Of a stretch of 64,000 bases of DNA, positions 1 to 9,265 are shown in pieces. How positions within the stretch are numbered: the stretch's first letter is position 1; the number at the start of each line of letters is the position of its first letter. The DNA lies in assembly GCA_030430565.1 (NCBI GenBank), contig JAUIKS010000017.1:186001-250000 (forward strand). Reading direction: 5' to 3'. Under the pieces are notes generated by a model. That model was given only the letters and a program-made list of their open reading frames with translations, was not told where the DNA came from and made no database searches. Made by a program: the position numbers and the translations under genes. The stretch comes from Polyangia bacterium. GTDB lineage: Bacteria; Myxococcota_A; Polyangia; Nannocystales; Nannocystaceae.

Positions 1-1
1 G

Positions 2-1849
2 GTCGCGGAGTACTTCGTGGCGGGCGAGCAGCCGGTGCAGACCACCGGCGTCGCGCCGGACCTGCCGCTGCTCCCGGTGCAGATGACCCCGCTCGCGGGG
101 ATCGTGAACTTCTACGATCTCGAGCGCTTCGAGCGGCAGCGCGAGCGGGCCCAGGTCACGCACCTGCCCTCGGCGAAGCACGAGCGCGAGTACGATAAGC
201 ACGCGGCGACCCGCGGCGACCGCTACCTCCGCTACTTCCTCGACCCCAACGGCGGCTCGGCCCGGCGCGCGCGCGGGGACGCGATCGTCGAGGGCGAGCG
301 CCTGGGGCTGCTCGAGGATCCAGAGATCCGCATCGCGCACGCGGTCGCGGACGCGGTCTCGGGGATCACGGATCCGCAGCGGCGCGAGGGCACCCTGAAG
401 GCGCTGCGCGAGCGGCTTGTGCTCGAGGAGGACGCCGCGATCGCCAAGGGGCTCGCGGCCGCCGAGATCGACTGGCGCGGGAAGCCGGGCGAGCACGGCG
501 CGCCCGAGCTGGCCTTGAAGGCCCGCGTCGTCAGCGAGGGGCCGACGCGCGCCGGCTCGCCCTTCGTCCTGCGCATGGAGATCCAAAACCGCGGCGACAC
601 GCCGGCCGAGCGCGTGCACGTGAGCACGCGCTGCCTGCAGGACGAGCTCGACGGCATCGAGCTGATGCTCGGGCGGCTCGAGCCAGGTCAGTCGATCACC
701 CGCGAGCTGCGGCTGCAGGTGATGTCGTGGCACTCGAGCTTCACCGACACCTTGACGGTCGAGGCCCACGGCGGCGAGCCGGACGATGAGCCCGACGCGA
801 GCGCGACGGTGAGGTTCGAGATCGAGGGCCTCCCGCGCCCGCACCTGTCCTTTGATTACTGGATCGTCGACGACCCCGAGCTGGCCAAGAAGGCGCCCTC
901 GCGGCCGCCGCAGCGCGTGCTCCCGGGTGAGCAGCCGTTCGCGGTGGCGGGCAACGGCGACGGCGCGCTGCAGCCGGGCGAGCGGGTGCTGCTCGCGCTG
1001 CGCGTGCGCAACGACGGCCCGGGCGAGGTCGGGGACGCGCGCGCGCTGCTCCGCAACCACTCCGGCGCCCAGGCGCTGCTCGAGGAGGGCTTCGTCGCGC
1101 TCGGTCCGCTCGCGGCGGGCGAGGAGGTCCGCGGCGCGTTCGGGATCTCGGTCAGCAAGAAGGCGCAGGTCGATCGCAACGTCGAGCTCGAGCTGACGGT
1201 CGCGGACGTGCGCGCGCGCGAGAGCGTGCGTCACGAGTTCGATCTGCGGGTCGTCGGCGCCCGCCCGCCCCACGCGAGCGCGCGCCCGCAGGTGTACAAG
1301 GGCACGGAGACGGGCGCGCGAGCGGTGCGCCTCTACAACGCCGCCGACAGCAGCGCGCCGGTGGTGATGGAGCTGGGGGCCGACGTCGGCCTGAAGATCA
1401 CGGGTGAGGCCGGCAAGTGGTTGGCGCTCGAGGTCGACGACGGGCGGCGCGCGTGGACGCCGAAGGATCTCGTGCAGGCGCAGGAGAAGGCGGAGGCGAA
1501 GCCGAAGCCGAACCTGCCGAAGCGCGAGCGCTTGATGGTCGCGCCGCCGGTGATCGAGGGGGTCACGGTCCCGCGCGTGGTGACGGGCCCCGAGGTCGAG
1601 GTCCGCGGCGTCGCCCGCCACCCGACGCGGGTCCACGACGTGGTGCTGTCGACCCGGCCGTCCGGGCCGGCGCAGATCGAGCGCAAGGTGTTTTACCGGG
1701 CCAACCCCGAGCGCGAGGGACCCGGGGCCCAGGCGCTCGAGTTCTCAACGACGCTCTCGGTCGAGCCCGGCAGCCACGTGATCTACGTGACGGCGCGGGA
1801 CGGCGATGATGTCGAGCTCACCCGCGAGCTCCGGGTGTTTCGCGAGTGA
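2..1849 (+). CDS. S41-type (C-terminal-processing) peptidase, C-terminal part; MXAN_5808-like
   Basis: The reading frame is open at the left edge, so the gene begins outside the window and about 615 C-terminal residues are visible. The first residues include GVAPDLPLLP, which resembles the GV-PDI stretch at the end of the S41 tail-specific protease domain; the catalytic Ser/Lys would lie upstream and cannot be checked. After this come a charged linker, two Ig/CARDB-like beta domains (around residues 180-290 and 300-420, with NRGDTPAERV and RNDGPGEVGD), an SH3-like segment (about 430-490) and a last beta domain. This long beta-rich tail after an S41 domain is characteristic of the myxobacterial MXAN_5808 serine peptidase family. 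A periplasmic location is inferred from the family. The GTG at 17 is internal and should not be taken as the start. Confidence 0.75.
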   Translation, partial: VAEYFVAGEQPVQTTGVAPDLPLLPVQMTPLAGIVNFYDLERFERQRERAQVTHLPSAKHEREYDKHAATRGDRYLRYFLDPNGGSARRARGDAIVEGERLGLLEDPEIRIAHAVADAVSGITDPQRREGTLKALRERLVLEEDAAIAKGLAAAEIDWRGKPGEHGAPELALKARVVSEGPTRAGSPFVLRMEIQNRGDTPAERVHVSTRCLQDELDGIELMLGRLEPGQSITRELRLQVMSWHSSFTDTLTVEAHGGEPDDEPDASATVRFEIEGLPRPHLSFDYWIVDDPELAKKAPSRPPQRVLPGEQPFAVAGNGDGALQPGERVLLALRVRNDGPGEVGDARALLRNHSGAQALLEEGFVALGPLAAGEEVRGAFGISVSKKAQVDRNVELELTVADVRARESVRHEFDLRVVGARPPHASARPQVYKGTETGARAVRLYNAADSSAPVVMELGADVGLKITGEAGKWLALEVDDGRRAWTPKDLVQAQEKAEAKPKPNLPKRERLMVAPPVIEGVTVPRVVTGPEVEVRGVARHPTRVHDVVLSTRPSGPAQIERKVFYRANPEREGPGAQALEFSTTLSVEPGSHVIYVTARDGDDVELTRELRVFRE

Positions 1850-2087
1850 CGCTCCAGCGCGGGCGAGTTCGCCCTGGAGCGACGCGCGCGCCCGGGACTT
1901 ACACGCTCACGCGGCGCCCTTGTTCCCCGCCTGAGACCGGTTTTCCTCGAAAAATTCGCTGTTTCCGCCGGAGTCGAATCGCGGGAACATTTCGTCGCGC
2001 CGGCGGTCGAACGCCTTGGAGCAGGCGTGTTATAGCCATGAACCGGCGCGACGCCGGTCCCCACGCCCGACCGCCAGCGAGGAGCCC

Positions 2088-3290
2088 GTGAACGAGACGA
2101 GCGAACAGCAAGGCCAGAGTCAAGGTCCGGGCGAGGATGATCTCGATCTGAGCGCGATCAAGGGTCCACGACTCAGCTCGCGCCGCTCGCCGATCATCTC
2201 GGCGGTCGTCGTCGCGATCGGCGCCTATCTCCTGATCTCGATGTTCCCGGGCGTGCGCTACTGGGCGCGCGGCGACACGCCGCGCGATCTCGGGGAGGCG
2301 AGCGCGCTCGTCAGCTCTGGCGGTCTGCAGGAGGACCTCGCCGAGCAGTACGTCGTGCTCGAGGGCACGCCCGACGCTCGCACGGCGGCCAAGGCGGTCG
2401 TCGAGGATCGCAAGCTTCAAGTCCTGCGCGTGGTCGAGGGCGGCGGCAGCTTGTTCGCCGCGGTCCCCTACTCGCCCGACATGGGCTCGGCGCAGTTCGC
2501 CGGCCGCTACGAGGGGCGGATGCGGCGGCTCTCGAGCACGCGCATGCTCGAGTGGATCGAGCGCTACTACGCCGACCTCGGCGTGACCGAGACCCATGAG
2601 CTCGCGGTCGGCGAGGGCCTCGGTCGCGGCCTCGCCGACGGGCAGGTCAAGACGAGCTCCGGCGCGCTCGTGCCGATCGCGTCGGAGGATCGCGTCAACC
2701 TCTCGCCGGAGGTCCCCGACGTCCGTTTGCAGCTGGGTCGTCAGAGCTTCAAGCGTCGCGCCGAGGCCCGCGCGGCGGTCGAGGCCCTGGGCTTCCCGTT
2801 CTACGAGCCGAAGACCCAGGACAACGCGAAGTTCTATCAGTTCTGGGCGCGCATCCCCGAGGCCCAGCGAGGCGCCGCGCGTGACAAGCTCAACGCCGGC
2901 CTCGAGCTTCCGGAGGCCCCCAAGGCGACCCACGGCGCGGTGGTCTTGCCCGGCAGCGCGACCTTCACGGTGCAGGCCAGCGAGCTGCGCTTCGACGGCG
3001 AGAAGCTGACCTTCCCGCGCGCCGCCGGTATGCCGCAGGCGATGTTCTCGGTCGACGGCGCGTCGCTCGTGCCGACCGGCGGCGACACGGTCGTCGAGCT
3101 GCCGCTCGGCGAGATCCGCTCGGCGCAGCTCGACAAGCCCCTCGTGGTCAACCCGAACGGCTACATCATCCAGGGCGGGGAGAAGCCGTCGAGTCACCGC
3201 ATCGACATGCTCCTCTGGCTCGCCGCGCTGCTCATCGTCGGCTTGAACATCGCGAGCCTGGTGATGTACTGGCGTCGACGATCGGCGTGA
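2088..3290 (+). CDS. Conserved hypothetical protein with N- and C-terminal membrane helices
   Basis: A 400-residue protein of unknown function. An acidic N-terminus is followed by a membrane helix at about residues 36-53, a roughly 320-residue charged soluble domain, and a second helix near residues 376-396 ending in WRRRSA. This suggests a two-pass protein with a large loop outside the cytoplasm. GTG 2088 is preferred because GAGGAG lies just upstream (2079-2084); the frame is open further 5' but without a better start. A -10-like TATAGC at 2031-2036 would give a leader of about 45 nt. It follows the S41 peptidase on the same strand after about 240 bases. I recognise no named domain. Confidence 0.7.
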   Translation: MNETSEQQGQSQGPGEDDLDLSAIKGPRLSSRRSPIISAVVVAIGAYLLISMFPGVRYWARGDTPRDLGEASALVSSGGLQEDLAEQYVVLEGTPDARTAAKAVVEDRKLQVLRVVEGGGSLFAAVPYSPDMGSAQFAGRYEGRMRRLSSTRMLEWIERYYADLGVTETHELAVGEGLGRGLADGQVKTSSGALVPIASEDRVNLSPEVPDVRLQLGRQSFKRRAEARAAVEALGFPFYEPKTQDNAKFYQFWARIPEAQRGAARDKLNAGLELPEAPKATHGAVVLPGSATFTVQASELRFDGEKLTFPRAAGMPQAMFSVDGASLVPTGGDTVVELPLGEIRSAQLDKPLVVNPNGYIIQGGEKPSSHRIDMLLWLAALLIVGLNIASLVMYWRRRSA

Positions 3291-3774
3291 GCGGCCCCGC
3301 CGGCGCTCGGCACGACGTCGCCAGCGAGCGCGTACACGTAGCGATCCCTTCCCCGGTCCGCGCCCTGGGCTCGCGCGCGACGCTCGCGCTGGCGTAGCGC
3401 GGGCGTGTTCGCTCGCGCGAGCGTCGGCGGGTACGTGACGCGCTCGAAAACGGTCCGGGCCTGTGAGCGCGTCGGGGTCACGACCTGGCGCGGGTGGCCT
3501 TGGTGCACTCCCGTTCAGCACAGATTGCGCGTCCGCGACCGCTCCTTGGGCAGCGCCGCGTGAGGTTCATGATCGTGCACGATAAAAACGCCGGAAAGCA
3601 GCGCAGCGACCCCCGAATAGGCTAGGCTAGGCGAGGAGGTTCGTCGCCGGCTCGCGTGTCCCCGAGCGGTTTTGTCAACCTCGGCGCCTAGGGTTCACAT
3701 ACAGGACGCCCCGCCGTCGCCGACCCCACTCGCAGCTCTATCCCGCCCCCACCGTGTCCGAGCAACGCCAACCA
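3291..3774. other. Intergenic region with a 12-bp palindrome
   Basis: About 480 bases without a supportable gene. The distinctive elements are a perfect palindrome ATCGTGCACGAT at 3572-3583 in a locally AT-richer patch (followed by aaaa), and the short direct repeat AGGCTAGGCTAGGCG just after 3618. Both lie upstream of the MBL-fold hydrolase and could form an operator and promoter region. That role is inferred only from position and symmetry. Confidence 0.4.
3572..3583. promoter_or_regulatory. Perfect palindrome ATCGTGCACGAT, possible operator
   Basis: A 12-bp perfect dyad about 190 bases upstream of the MBL hydrolase start. Its size and symmetry fit a site for a dimeric helix-turn-helix regulator. 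No regulator gene is adjacent, so the partner is unknown. Confidence 0.25.
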
Positions 3775-4632
3775 ATGAACTTGCGCCTGTTCGGGGCCGG
3801 AGGTGCGTTCTCACGGTCCCTCGGCACGACGTGCTCGATGATCACGCTGCGATCCGGGCGTCGTTGGCTGATCGACTGCGGCCGTCAGGCCCCCGACCAG
3901 CTGCATGACGCTGGATACAGCTGGCACGACATCTCGGGCCAGATCATCACGCACGTGCACGGCGACCACGTGTTCGGCCTCGAGGACTTCGCGTTCTCGC
4001 GGTTTTTTTACGGCAAGGGCGAGGTGCCCTCGACCATCGAGAGCGGGCACGGGCCGGAGCTCATCGCCCACAGCGCGGTGCTCGAGGAGATCTGGCAGAC
4101 GCTCGCGCCCTCGCTCCGCTACCTCCGCGACAAGCACGGCAACCGCTGCACCGGCACGCTCGAGACCTACTTCGATGTCATCCGGCCAGCCGACTTTGAG
4201 CCCCCGCGCGAGAACCAGTGGCGGCACTCGGAGCGCTTCGTCGCCGAGGGCTTCGAGATCGTCACGCGGGAGAGCGAGCACGTCCCGGGCAAGCCCTCGT
4301 GCTCCCTCGAGATCGGCGTCTCCGAAGACGCCGGCGGCGACCGCATCGCGTGGTGGAGCGGCGACTGCACCGTCGACAGCGAGTTCCTCAAGGCGATCGA
4401 GCCGCGCACCACCGTGTTCTTCCACGACTGCACCTTCGTCGACTACCCGGGGCAGGTGCACGGCTTCTTCGACCTGCTGCGCGCGCTGCCGGAGCGCGTG
4501 CGCTCGAAGATGGTGCTGATGCACCACGAGGACGACATCGAGAGCCACCGCGCGCTCGTCGAGGCGGCGGGCTTCCGCGTCGCGCTCCCGGGGCACGTCT
4601 ACAACCTCGAGACCGGCGCGCGCGTCGAGTAG
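3775..4632 (+). CDS. MBL-fold metallo-hydrolase (RNase Z-like)
   Basis: A 285-residue metallo-beta-lactamase-fold protein. The metal-binding signature THVHGDH is at residues 59-65 (H60, H62, D64, H65), followed by GLEDFAF. A further ligand pattern WWSGDCTVD lies in the middle and LMHHEDD near the C-terminus, as in RNase Z/ElaC-like and related phosphodiesterase-type members. The exact substrate cannot be read from the sequence; tRNA 3' processing or nucleotide phosphodiester hydrolysis are both possible. ATG 3775 is chosen over the in-frame GTG 3754 because MNLRLFGAGG directly begins the first beta strand. There is no paralogue or obvious partner beside it. Confidence 0.8.
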   Translation: MNLRLFGAGGAFSRSLGTTCSMITLRSGRRWLIDCGRQAPDQLHDAGYSWHDISGQIITHVHGDHVFGLEDFAFSRFFYGKGEVPSTIESGHGPELIAHSAVLEEIWQTLAPSLRYLRDKHGNRCTGTLETYFDVIRPADFEPPRENQWRHSERFVAEGFEIVTRESEHVPGKPSCSLEIGVSEDAGGDRIAWWSGDCTVDSEFLKAIEPRTTVFFHDCTFVDYPGQVHGFFDLLRALPERVRSKMVLMHHEDDIESHRALVEAAGFRVALPGHVYNLETGARVE

Positions 4633-4700
4633 TCGCGCTCGTCACGGGTCGATCGGAACAGGGCCGATCGGCCATGTATGTCTGTTCACGTCGGCGTCGC

Positions 4701-5228
4701 TCAGCCCTCGCGCTCCGCGCGGATGCGTGGGAGCAGCTCGACGAAGTTGCACGGGCGGTGGCGGTGGTCGAGCTGCTGAAGCAGGATCTTGTCCATCGCC
4801 GTGCGCACGGCCCCGGTCGAGCCCGGGAGCACGAACACGTAGGTCTGGTGGCACAGCGCGGCCTCGGCGCGGCTCTGGACCGTCGACGTCCCGATCTCCT
4901 CGTAGCTGAGCCAGCGAAACAGCTCGCCGAAGCCGGGGATCGGCTTGCTGACCAGGGGCGCGAGCGCCTCGGGCGTTACGTCGCGCGGGGTCAGGCCTGT
5001 GCCGCCGGTGGTGATGATGACGTCGATCTCCGAGTCGGCGATCCAGCGCCGCAGCTGCGCGCGGATCGACACGCGGTTGTCGCGGCAGATAAAGCGGTCC
5101 GCGATCACGTGGCCGGCGGCCTCGAGGCATTCGATGATGAGCTGCCCTGAGCGATCGGTCGCGCGGGTGCGCGTGTCGGAGACGGTCAGGACGGCGACGT
5201 GTACAGGGATGAAGCGACGCTCGCTCAC
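4701..5228 (-). CDS. moaB: Molybdenum cofactor biosynthesis protein MoaB/MogA family
   Basis: A 175-residue protein of typical MoaB length. It has the family start VAVLTVSDTRT, the GGTG motif in ITTGGTGLTPRD, and the C-terminal LPGST loop that binds molybdopterin. MoaB/MogA proteins adenylylate molybdopterin before molybdate insertion. The conserved block begins right after the GTG at 5228, so that start is preferred over upstream in-frame codons (frame open to 5300). No other moa/moe genes are in the window. It is convergent with the MBL hydrolase and lies just upstream, on the same strand, of nothing obviously related. Confidence 0.9.
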   Translation of the reverse strand: MSERRFIPVHVAVLTVSDTRTRATDRSGQLIIECLEAAGHVIADRFICRDNRVSIRAQLRRWIADSEIDVIITTGGTGLTPRDVTPEALAPLVSKPIPGFGELFRWLSYEEIGTSTVQSRAEAALCHQTYVFVLPGSTGAVRTAMDKILLQQLDHRHRPCNFVELLPRIRAEREG

Positions 5229-5350
5229 CCGCGCACCGTAACCGGTTTTCGCCTGGCGCGAGTGAGCGCCCGCGCACGGCGAATTCGCGCCGCGTCCCAC
5301 GCTCGCGCGCGACCCCTGCGCTTCGACGAGGCGCGAGCGTTCGGCTCAGC

Positions 5351-6304
5351 TCAGCCCGTGCCGTCGAGGTCGACGTTGACGATGAAGTCGAGCTCGCGCG
5401 TCACCGGCGGGTTTTCGAAGGTCCGCAGCTCGACCCAGAGGTGCCCGGGCAGGCCGTTGAGCAGCTCGGTGTCGTCGCCGATCTCGTCGGGGACGATGAT
5501 CGCGACGTAGACGTGCTCGAGCTGGCCGCCGCCGATGTCGCGGAAGTGCACCGGGTAGTTATAGAGCCGCGCGAAGTGCCCGCCGACGCCGATGTTGTAG
5601 CCCTCGATGTCCATCCACATGTTGACGAGCGGCATCTTGGGGTCGTCCCAGTCCGTCGGGCTCTCGGCGGTCTCGAACTTCTCGCCGCGCATGCTGACGG
5701 CGAACATCTGCAGGCCCTGGCCGCCGCGCAGCAGCGTCAGCGAGTCGCCGTCTTGCCGGGCCTCGTAGAAGGCGTCGTCGAGGAACACGTCGTTGAACAC
5801 CGCCTCGCCGATTTCGAAGGTCGCGTCGGTCTCGGGCAGCGCGCACGCTGGCTCGTCCGGGAACGCCTTGGAGTACTGCAGCAGCCCGGCGTCACACTGA
5901 TCGACGCACTCCTCCTGCTCGTCGGCGCTGAGCTCCCAGCAGCTGCCGCCCTCACCGTACTGGTCGGCGATCTCCTGGGCCTTGTTGGGGGTGGTGAGCG
6001 CGTAGCAGTTGACGTACTGCTCGCAGGCGAAGGGGATCGTGCCGCTGCTCGTCGTCTCCTCGGTGCTCGTGTCGCTCGTCTCGGAGTCGGAGTCCGTGTC
6101 CTCGCCGCCGCCGCCGATGCAGGCGGGCAGCAGGCTCAAGCTCGCCGACGCGGCGAGGGCGAGCGCGCGGGCGAAGGGTCGCCGGCCGGCGGGCTTGGAA
6201 GGCGTCGGCGCCGCGGCGTCACAGGGTGGGGCGTGGGGGCGAGCGAGCGCGGGTGACGGTAAGGATGCGTACAAGTCTGAGAAATAGTTAAGGCCAACGT
6301 ACAT
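5351..6304 (-). CDS. Predicted lipoprotein, unknown function
   Basis: A secreted lipoprotein candidate: a hydrophobic stretch ending in LLPAC (Cys about residue 62 from ATG 6304) is followed by GGGG and a Ser/Thr/Asp/Glu linker (SETSDTSTEETTSSGT) typical of Nannocystineae surface lipoproteins. The mature part has a Cys-rich helical segment with a C-x5-C...C-x3-C pattern (EQYVNCY ... ECVDQCDAG) and then a beta-rich region of about 180 residues. The start is uncertain: about 40 residues before the hydrophobic core is long for a signal peptide, and the only in-frame alternative close by is TTG 6274. It is divergent from the membrane-protein gene at 6361, leaving 56 bases for both promoters. Confidence 0.65.
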   Translation of the reverse strand: MYVGLNYFSDLYASLPSPALARPHAPPCDAAAPTPSKPAGRRPFARALALAASASLSLLPACIGGGGEDTDSDSETSDTSTEETTSSGTIPFACEQYVNCYALTTPNKAQEIADQYGEGGSCWELSADEQEECVDQCDAGLLQYSKAFPDEPACALPETDATFEIGEAVFNDVFLDDAFYEARQDGDSLTLLRGGQGLQMFAVSMRGEKFETAESPTDWDDPKMPLVNMWMDIEGYNIGVGGHFARLYNYPVHFRDIGGGQLEHVYVAIIVPDEIGDDTELLNGLPGHLWVELRTFENPPVTRELDFIVNVDLDGTG

Positions 6305-6360
6305 GGCGTGATCATGGTGGGCTACAAGGCCGCGAGCGGCAATGTCCGACATTTTCTCAC

Positions 6361-7803
6361 ATGGCGAATCTGGCGGCCTCGAGGGCGCCGCGGTACGCTG
6401 GTTCGCCCGCGGATGAAGCGGGCGCCGTGGGTCCCTCCATGCCGACCTCGACGCCGCCATCCAGCTCTGATTCCGCCGATTCTGGCGCGAGCGTGGACGA
6501 AGCAGCGCGCTCCGACATCTCCTGGTCGGACGCTGACCCGAGCTCGCTGTACAACGATCCTTGGAGTTCGGAGCCCAGCGGCGGGCAGTCCTTAGCGGCG
6601 CTCGCGGAGGAAGTCGCGCGCGCCGAGGAGGCTTCCAAGTCGACGCGCGCGAGCGCTCCTGGGTCCAGCGACGCCGGAGCGCGCGTGAGCGCCGGTCCCG
6701 AGGGCGCGGATCCGTCGACCGATGACGCCCAGGCCAGCGCGGGCGCGGCCTCCGACTCGTTGCTCGTCGAGATGACGAGCTGGGTGCGCCGCTTCCTCGA
6801 TCGCCACGCCAGCAAGCTGTGGTGGCTGCACTCGCTCTACGCCCTGGGCCTGGGCTCGTTCGTCGTCATGTACGCGCAGCAGGGCTTCGACCACGCGCGC
6901 TGGCTGACGGTCTCGCTCGGCGCCGGCTGGATCGTGCTGCTGCTGTTCTTCCGCGTCTACGGGACGGGCGAGCGGCAGAAGCTGCGTATGGCCAAAGGGA
7001 CACGCGCGAAGGTCAGCTTCTACGTGATGACCTACGTGCTCAAGAACCTCTACCAGGGCATGCTGTTCTTCCTGCTGCCGTTTTACTGGCGGACGGCGAC
7101 CCTCGACGCGAGCACGAAGTGGTTCTGCGTCCTGCTCGCGATCCTCGCGCTGCTCTCGACCCTCGACGTGGTCTTTGACCACTACCTGATGCGCTGGAAG
7201 ACGCTCGCGTCGATCGTCTACTACGTGATCCTGTTCGCCTGCCTGAACTTGGTGATCCCCGCGCTCCTGCCCAACACGCGCTCGCTGCTCACGCTGATGC
7301 TCGCGGCCGCCGTGTCGACGGTGGTGTTCTGGACCATGCACGTGCCGCTGCGCGCGCTCACGCGGCCAACGCCCGTGATCGCGTTCATGGTCTCGGTCGC
7401 CAGCGCGACCGGTGCCGCCTACTTCGGGCGGCGCGCGATCCCCCCGGTGCCCATGCACATCGCCAGCGGCGCGGTCGGCCCGCGCGTGCTCGACGACGGG
7501 CGCCTGGCGATGCACGTCAGCCGCGTGCACGAGTCGTTGATCCAAGAGATGCACACGCTGACCGACGTCATCACGCCGGGCGGCCGCGGCGACCGCCTGT
7601 ACCACGTCTGGCGTCACCAAGGCCTCGAGGTCCAGCGCGGGCGCGTGGAGCCCAGCGGCGACCCCCCGAAGGGCACGGTGCGCCTGCGCTCGACCCTGCG
7701 CTCGTTCAACCTGCCGACGGACATGACCGGCTCGTGGAGCGTCGACGTGGTGACCGAGGATGATCAGCTGGTCGGGCGCGTGTCCTTCGTCGTCATCCGT
7801 TGA
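6361..7803 (+). CDS. DUF5924/DUF2914-type membrane protein
   Basis: 480 residues. The first ~140 are a disordered Ser/Asp/Ala-rich tail. From WVRRFLDRHASKLWW onward there are about six to seven membrane helices (residues ~155-350). The C-terminal soluble domain (~370-480) ends GSWSVDVVTEDDQLVGRVSFVVIR, which fits the DUF2914 pattern of a W-x-V-D-V ... F-x-V finish. The layout of a membrane core followed by DUF2914 is that of proteins annotated DUF5924 family. Function is unknown; the DUF2914 domain is presumably extracytoplasmic. The ATG at 6361 directly precedes the disordered region. It is upstream of aroA with a 145-base gap. Confidence 0.7.
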   Translation: MANLAASRAPRYAGSPADEAGAVGPSMPTSTPPSSSDSADSGASVDEAARSDISWSDADPSSLYNDPWSSEPSGGQSLAALAEEVARAEEASKSTRASAPGSSDAGARVSAGPEGADPSTDDAQASAGAASDSLLVEMTSWVRRFLDRHASKLWWLHSLYALGLGSFVVMYAQQGFDHARWLTVSLGAGWIVLLLFFRVYGTGERQKLRMAKGTRAKVSFYVMTYVLKNLYQGMLFFLLPFYWRTATLDASTKWFCVLLAILALLSTLDVVFDHYLMRWKTLASIVYYVILFACLNLVIPALLPNTRSLLTLMLAAAVSTVVFWTMHVPLRALTRPTPVIAFMVSVASATGAAYFGRRAIPPVPMHIASGAVGPRVLDDGRLAMHVSRVHESLIQEMHTLTDVITPGGRGDRLYHVWRHQGLEVQRGRVEPSGDPPKGTVRLRSTLRSFNLPTDMTGSWSVDVVTEDDQLVGRVSFVVIR

Positions 7804-7929
7804 CGCGACGCTCGGCGTCTTCCGAGTCCCCCTCGCGTGTTGCCTGCCGGCCCTGTCGTCGTTGAGTCCCGCGTGTCAAACGCAAACGATCGCGCTCGAC
7901 CACGCGCTCGAGCTTCGAGGCCGCCGGTC

Positions 7930-7938
7930 TGCTAGCTT
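7930..7938 (+). promoter_or_regulatory. Extended -10 element TGCTAGCTT of aroA
   Basis: TGCTAGCTT ends 10 nt before the aroA ATG at 7949, with no Shine-Dalgarno between. It matches the TGCTAnnnT element seen before boxC, the ECF sigma gene, dapA and alaS in this window, and implies a very short or absent leader. Confidence 0.5.
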
Positions 7939-7948
7939 TCAATCGCTG

Positions 7949-9265
7949 ATGTCCGCCGAAGCCTCCCCCAGCGTCCACGTCCGTCCGCCGCCCTCAGGCT
8001 TCGACGTCGAGCTGCGCCCGCCGGGCTCCAAGAGCTTGACCAACCGCGCGCTGCTGCTCGCCGGTCTCGCCAGGGGGCGCTCGCGGCTCAGCGGGTGTCT
8101 CGAGTCCGAGGACACGCGGCTCATGCGGGGGGCGCTCGCGCGGCTCGGCGTCTCCTTCACGACCAGCGACGACTTCCGCGAGGTCACCCTCGAGGGCCTC
8201 GGCGGCGCGCCGCGAAGCCTCGCGGGCGCGGAGCCCATTGAGGTCGGGACCGCCGGGACCGCGGCGCGCTTCTTGACGGCGGCGCTGGCGGGCTCGCCGC
8301 TGCGCGCGCGCGTCGACGGCAGCGCGCGGATGCGCGAGCGACCCATGGCGATGCTGCTCGACGCGCTGCGTGAGCAGGGCGCGACGATCGAGTGCGAGGG
8401 CGCACCCGGCTTCTTGCCGATCGCGATCGACGGTCGGCAGCTCGCGGGCGGTGAGCTCCGGCTCGCGCGCCCGGTGAGCTCACAGTTCATCTCGGCGCTC
8501 GTGATCGCGGCGACCCTGGCGCGCGCGCCGACGCGGATCGTGCTCGAGCGCGGCTGCCCGGCGCGGCCCTACATCGACATGACGCTGGCCTGCGCGCGCG
8601 CGTTCGGGGGGCGCTGCGGCTGGGCCGAAGACGCGGTGGATGTCCTCGAGGTCGAGCCGAGCGCGCTCGTCGGGCAGGACATGGCCATTGAGCCAGACGC
8701 CTCGGCCGCCAGCTACTTCCTCGCGCTCGCGGCGATCTTCGGCGGGCGGGTGAGCATCCCGGCGCTCGGGCGCGCGAGCCTGCAGGGCGACGCCGGCTTC
8801 GCGCACGTGCTCGGGCGCATGGGCGCGCGCGTCGAGCAGGGCGCGGCGCGGACCACGGTCGAGGGCACGGGGGCGCTGCGCGGCGGCGACTTCGACCTCT
8901 CCGACATGCCCGACATGACGCTGACGCTCGCGGTCGCGGCGCTCTACGCCGAGGGCCCGACGCGGATCGACGGCGTCGCGATCCTGCGTCACCACGAGAG
9001 CGATCGGCTCGCCGCCGGCGCGACCGAGCTGCGCAAGCTGGGCGCGACCGTGGAGGAGCGCGCGGGCGGCCTGACGATCGCGCCGCCTGTGGGCGGGCGC
9101 GCCGGCCTGCGCCCCGCAGCGATCGACACCTACCTCGATCACCGGATGGCGATGGCGTTTAGCCTCGCGGGGCGCGTCGAGATCCGCGACCCGGCCTGCG
9201 TCGGCAAGACGTTTCCAAACTACTTCGACGTGCTCGCGGGTCTCGGGATGGTGGAGCCGGCGTGA
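7949..9265 (+). CDS. aroA: 3-phosphoshikimate 1-carboxyvinyltransferase (EPSP synthase)
   Basis: 438 residues, normal for EPSP synthase. It transfers enolpyruvate from PEP to shikimate-3-phosphate in the shikimate pathway. Visible motifs: PGSKSLTNRALLLAGLA near the N-terminus (Lys28 binds PEP/S3P), GTAGTAARFLTA, the RMRERPM loop, PVSSQFISALV, and near the end ILRHHESDRL and DHRMAMAFSLAG. The ATG at 7949 gives the family start and follows a -10 element directly; an open frame extends upstream to 7760 but overlaps the preceding gene. Its stop overlaps the start of the RNA methyltransferase gene by 4 bases (GTGA at 9262-9265), so the two are probably co-translated. Confidence 0.95.
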   Translation: MSAEASPSVHVRPPPSGFDVELRPPGSKSLTNRALLLAGLARGRSRLSGCLESEDTRLMRGALARLGVSFTTSDDFREVTLEGLGGAPRSLAGAEPIEVGTAGTAARFLTAALAGSPLRARVDGSARMRERPMAMLLDALREQGATIECEGAPGFLPIAIDGRQLAGGELRLARPVSSQFISALVIAATLARAPTRIVLERGCPARPYIDMTLACARAFGGRCGWAEDAVDVLEVEPSALVGQDMAIEPDASAASYFLALAAIFGGRVSIPALGRASLQGDAGFAHVLGRMGARVEQGAARTTVEGTGALRGGDFDLSDMPDMTLTLAVAALYAEGPTRIDGVAILRHHESDRLAAGATELRKLGATVEERAGGLTIAPPVGGRAGLRPAAIDTYLDHRMAMAFSLAGRVEIRDPACVGKTFPNYFDVLAGLGMVEPA

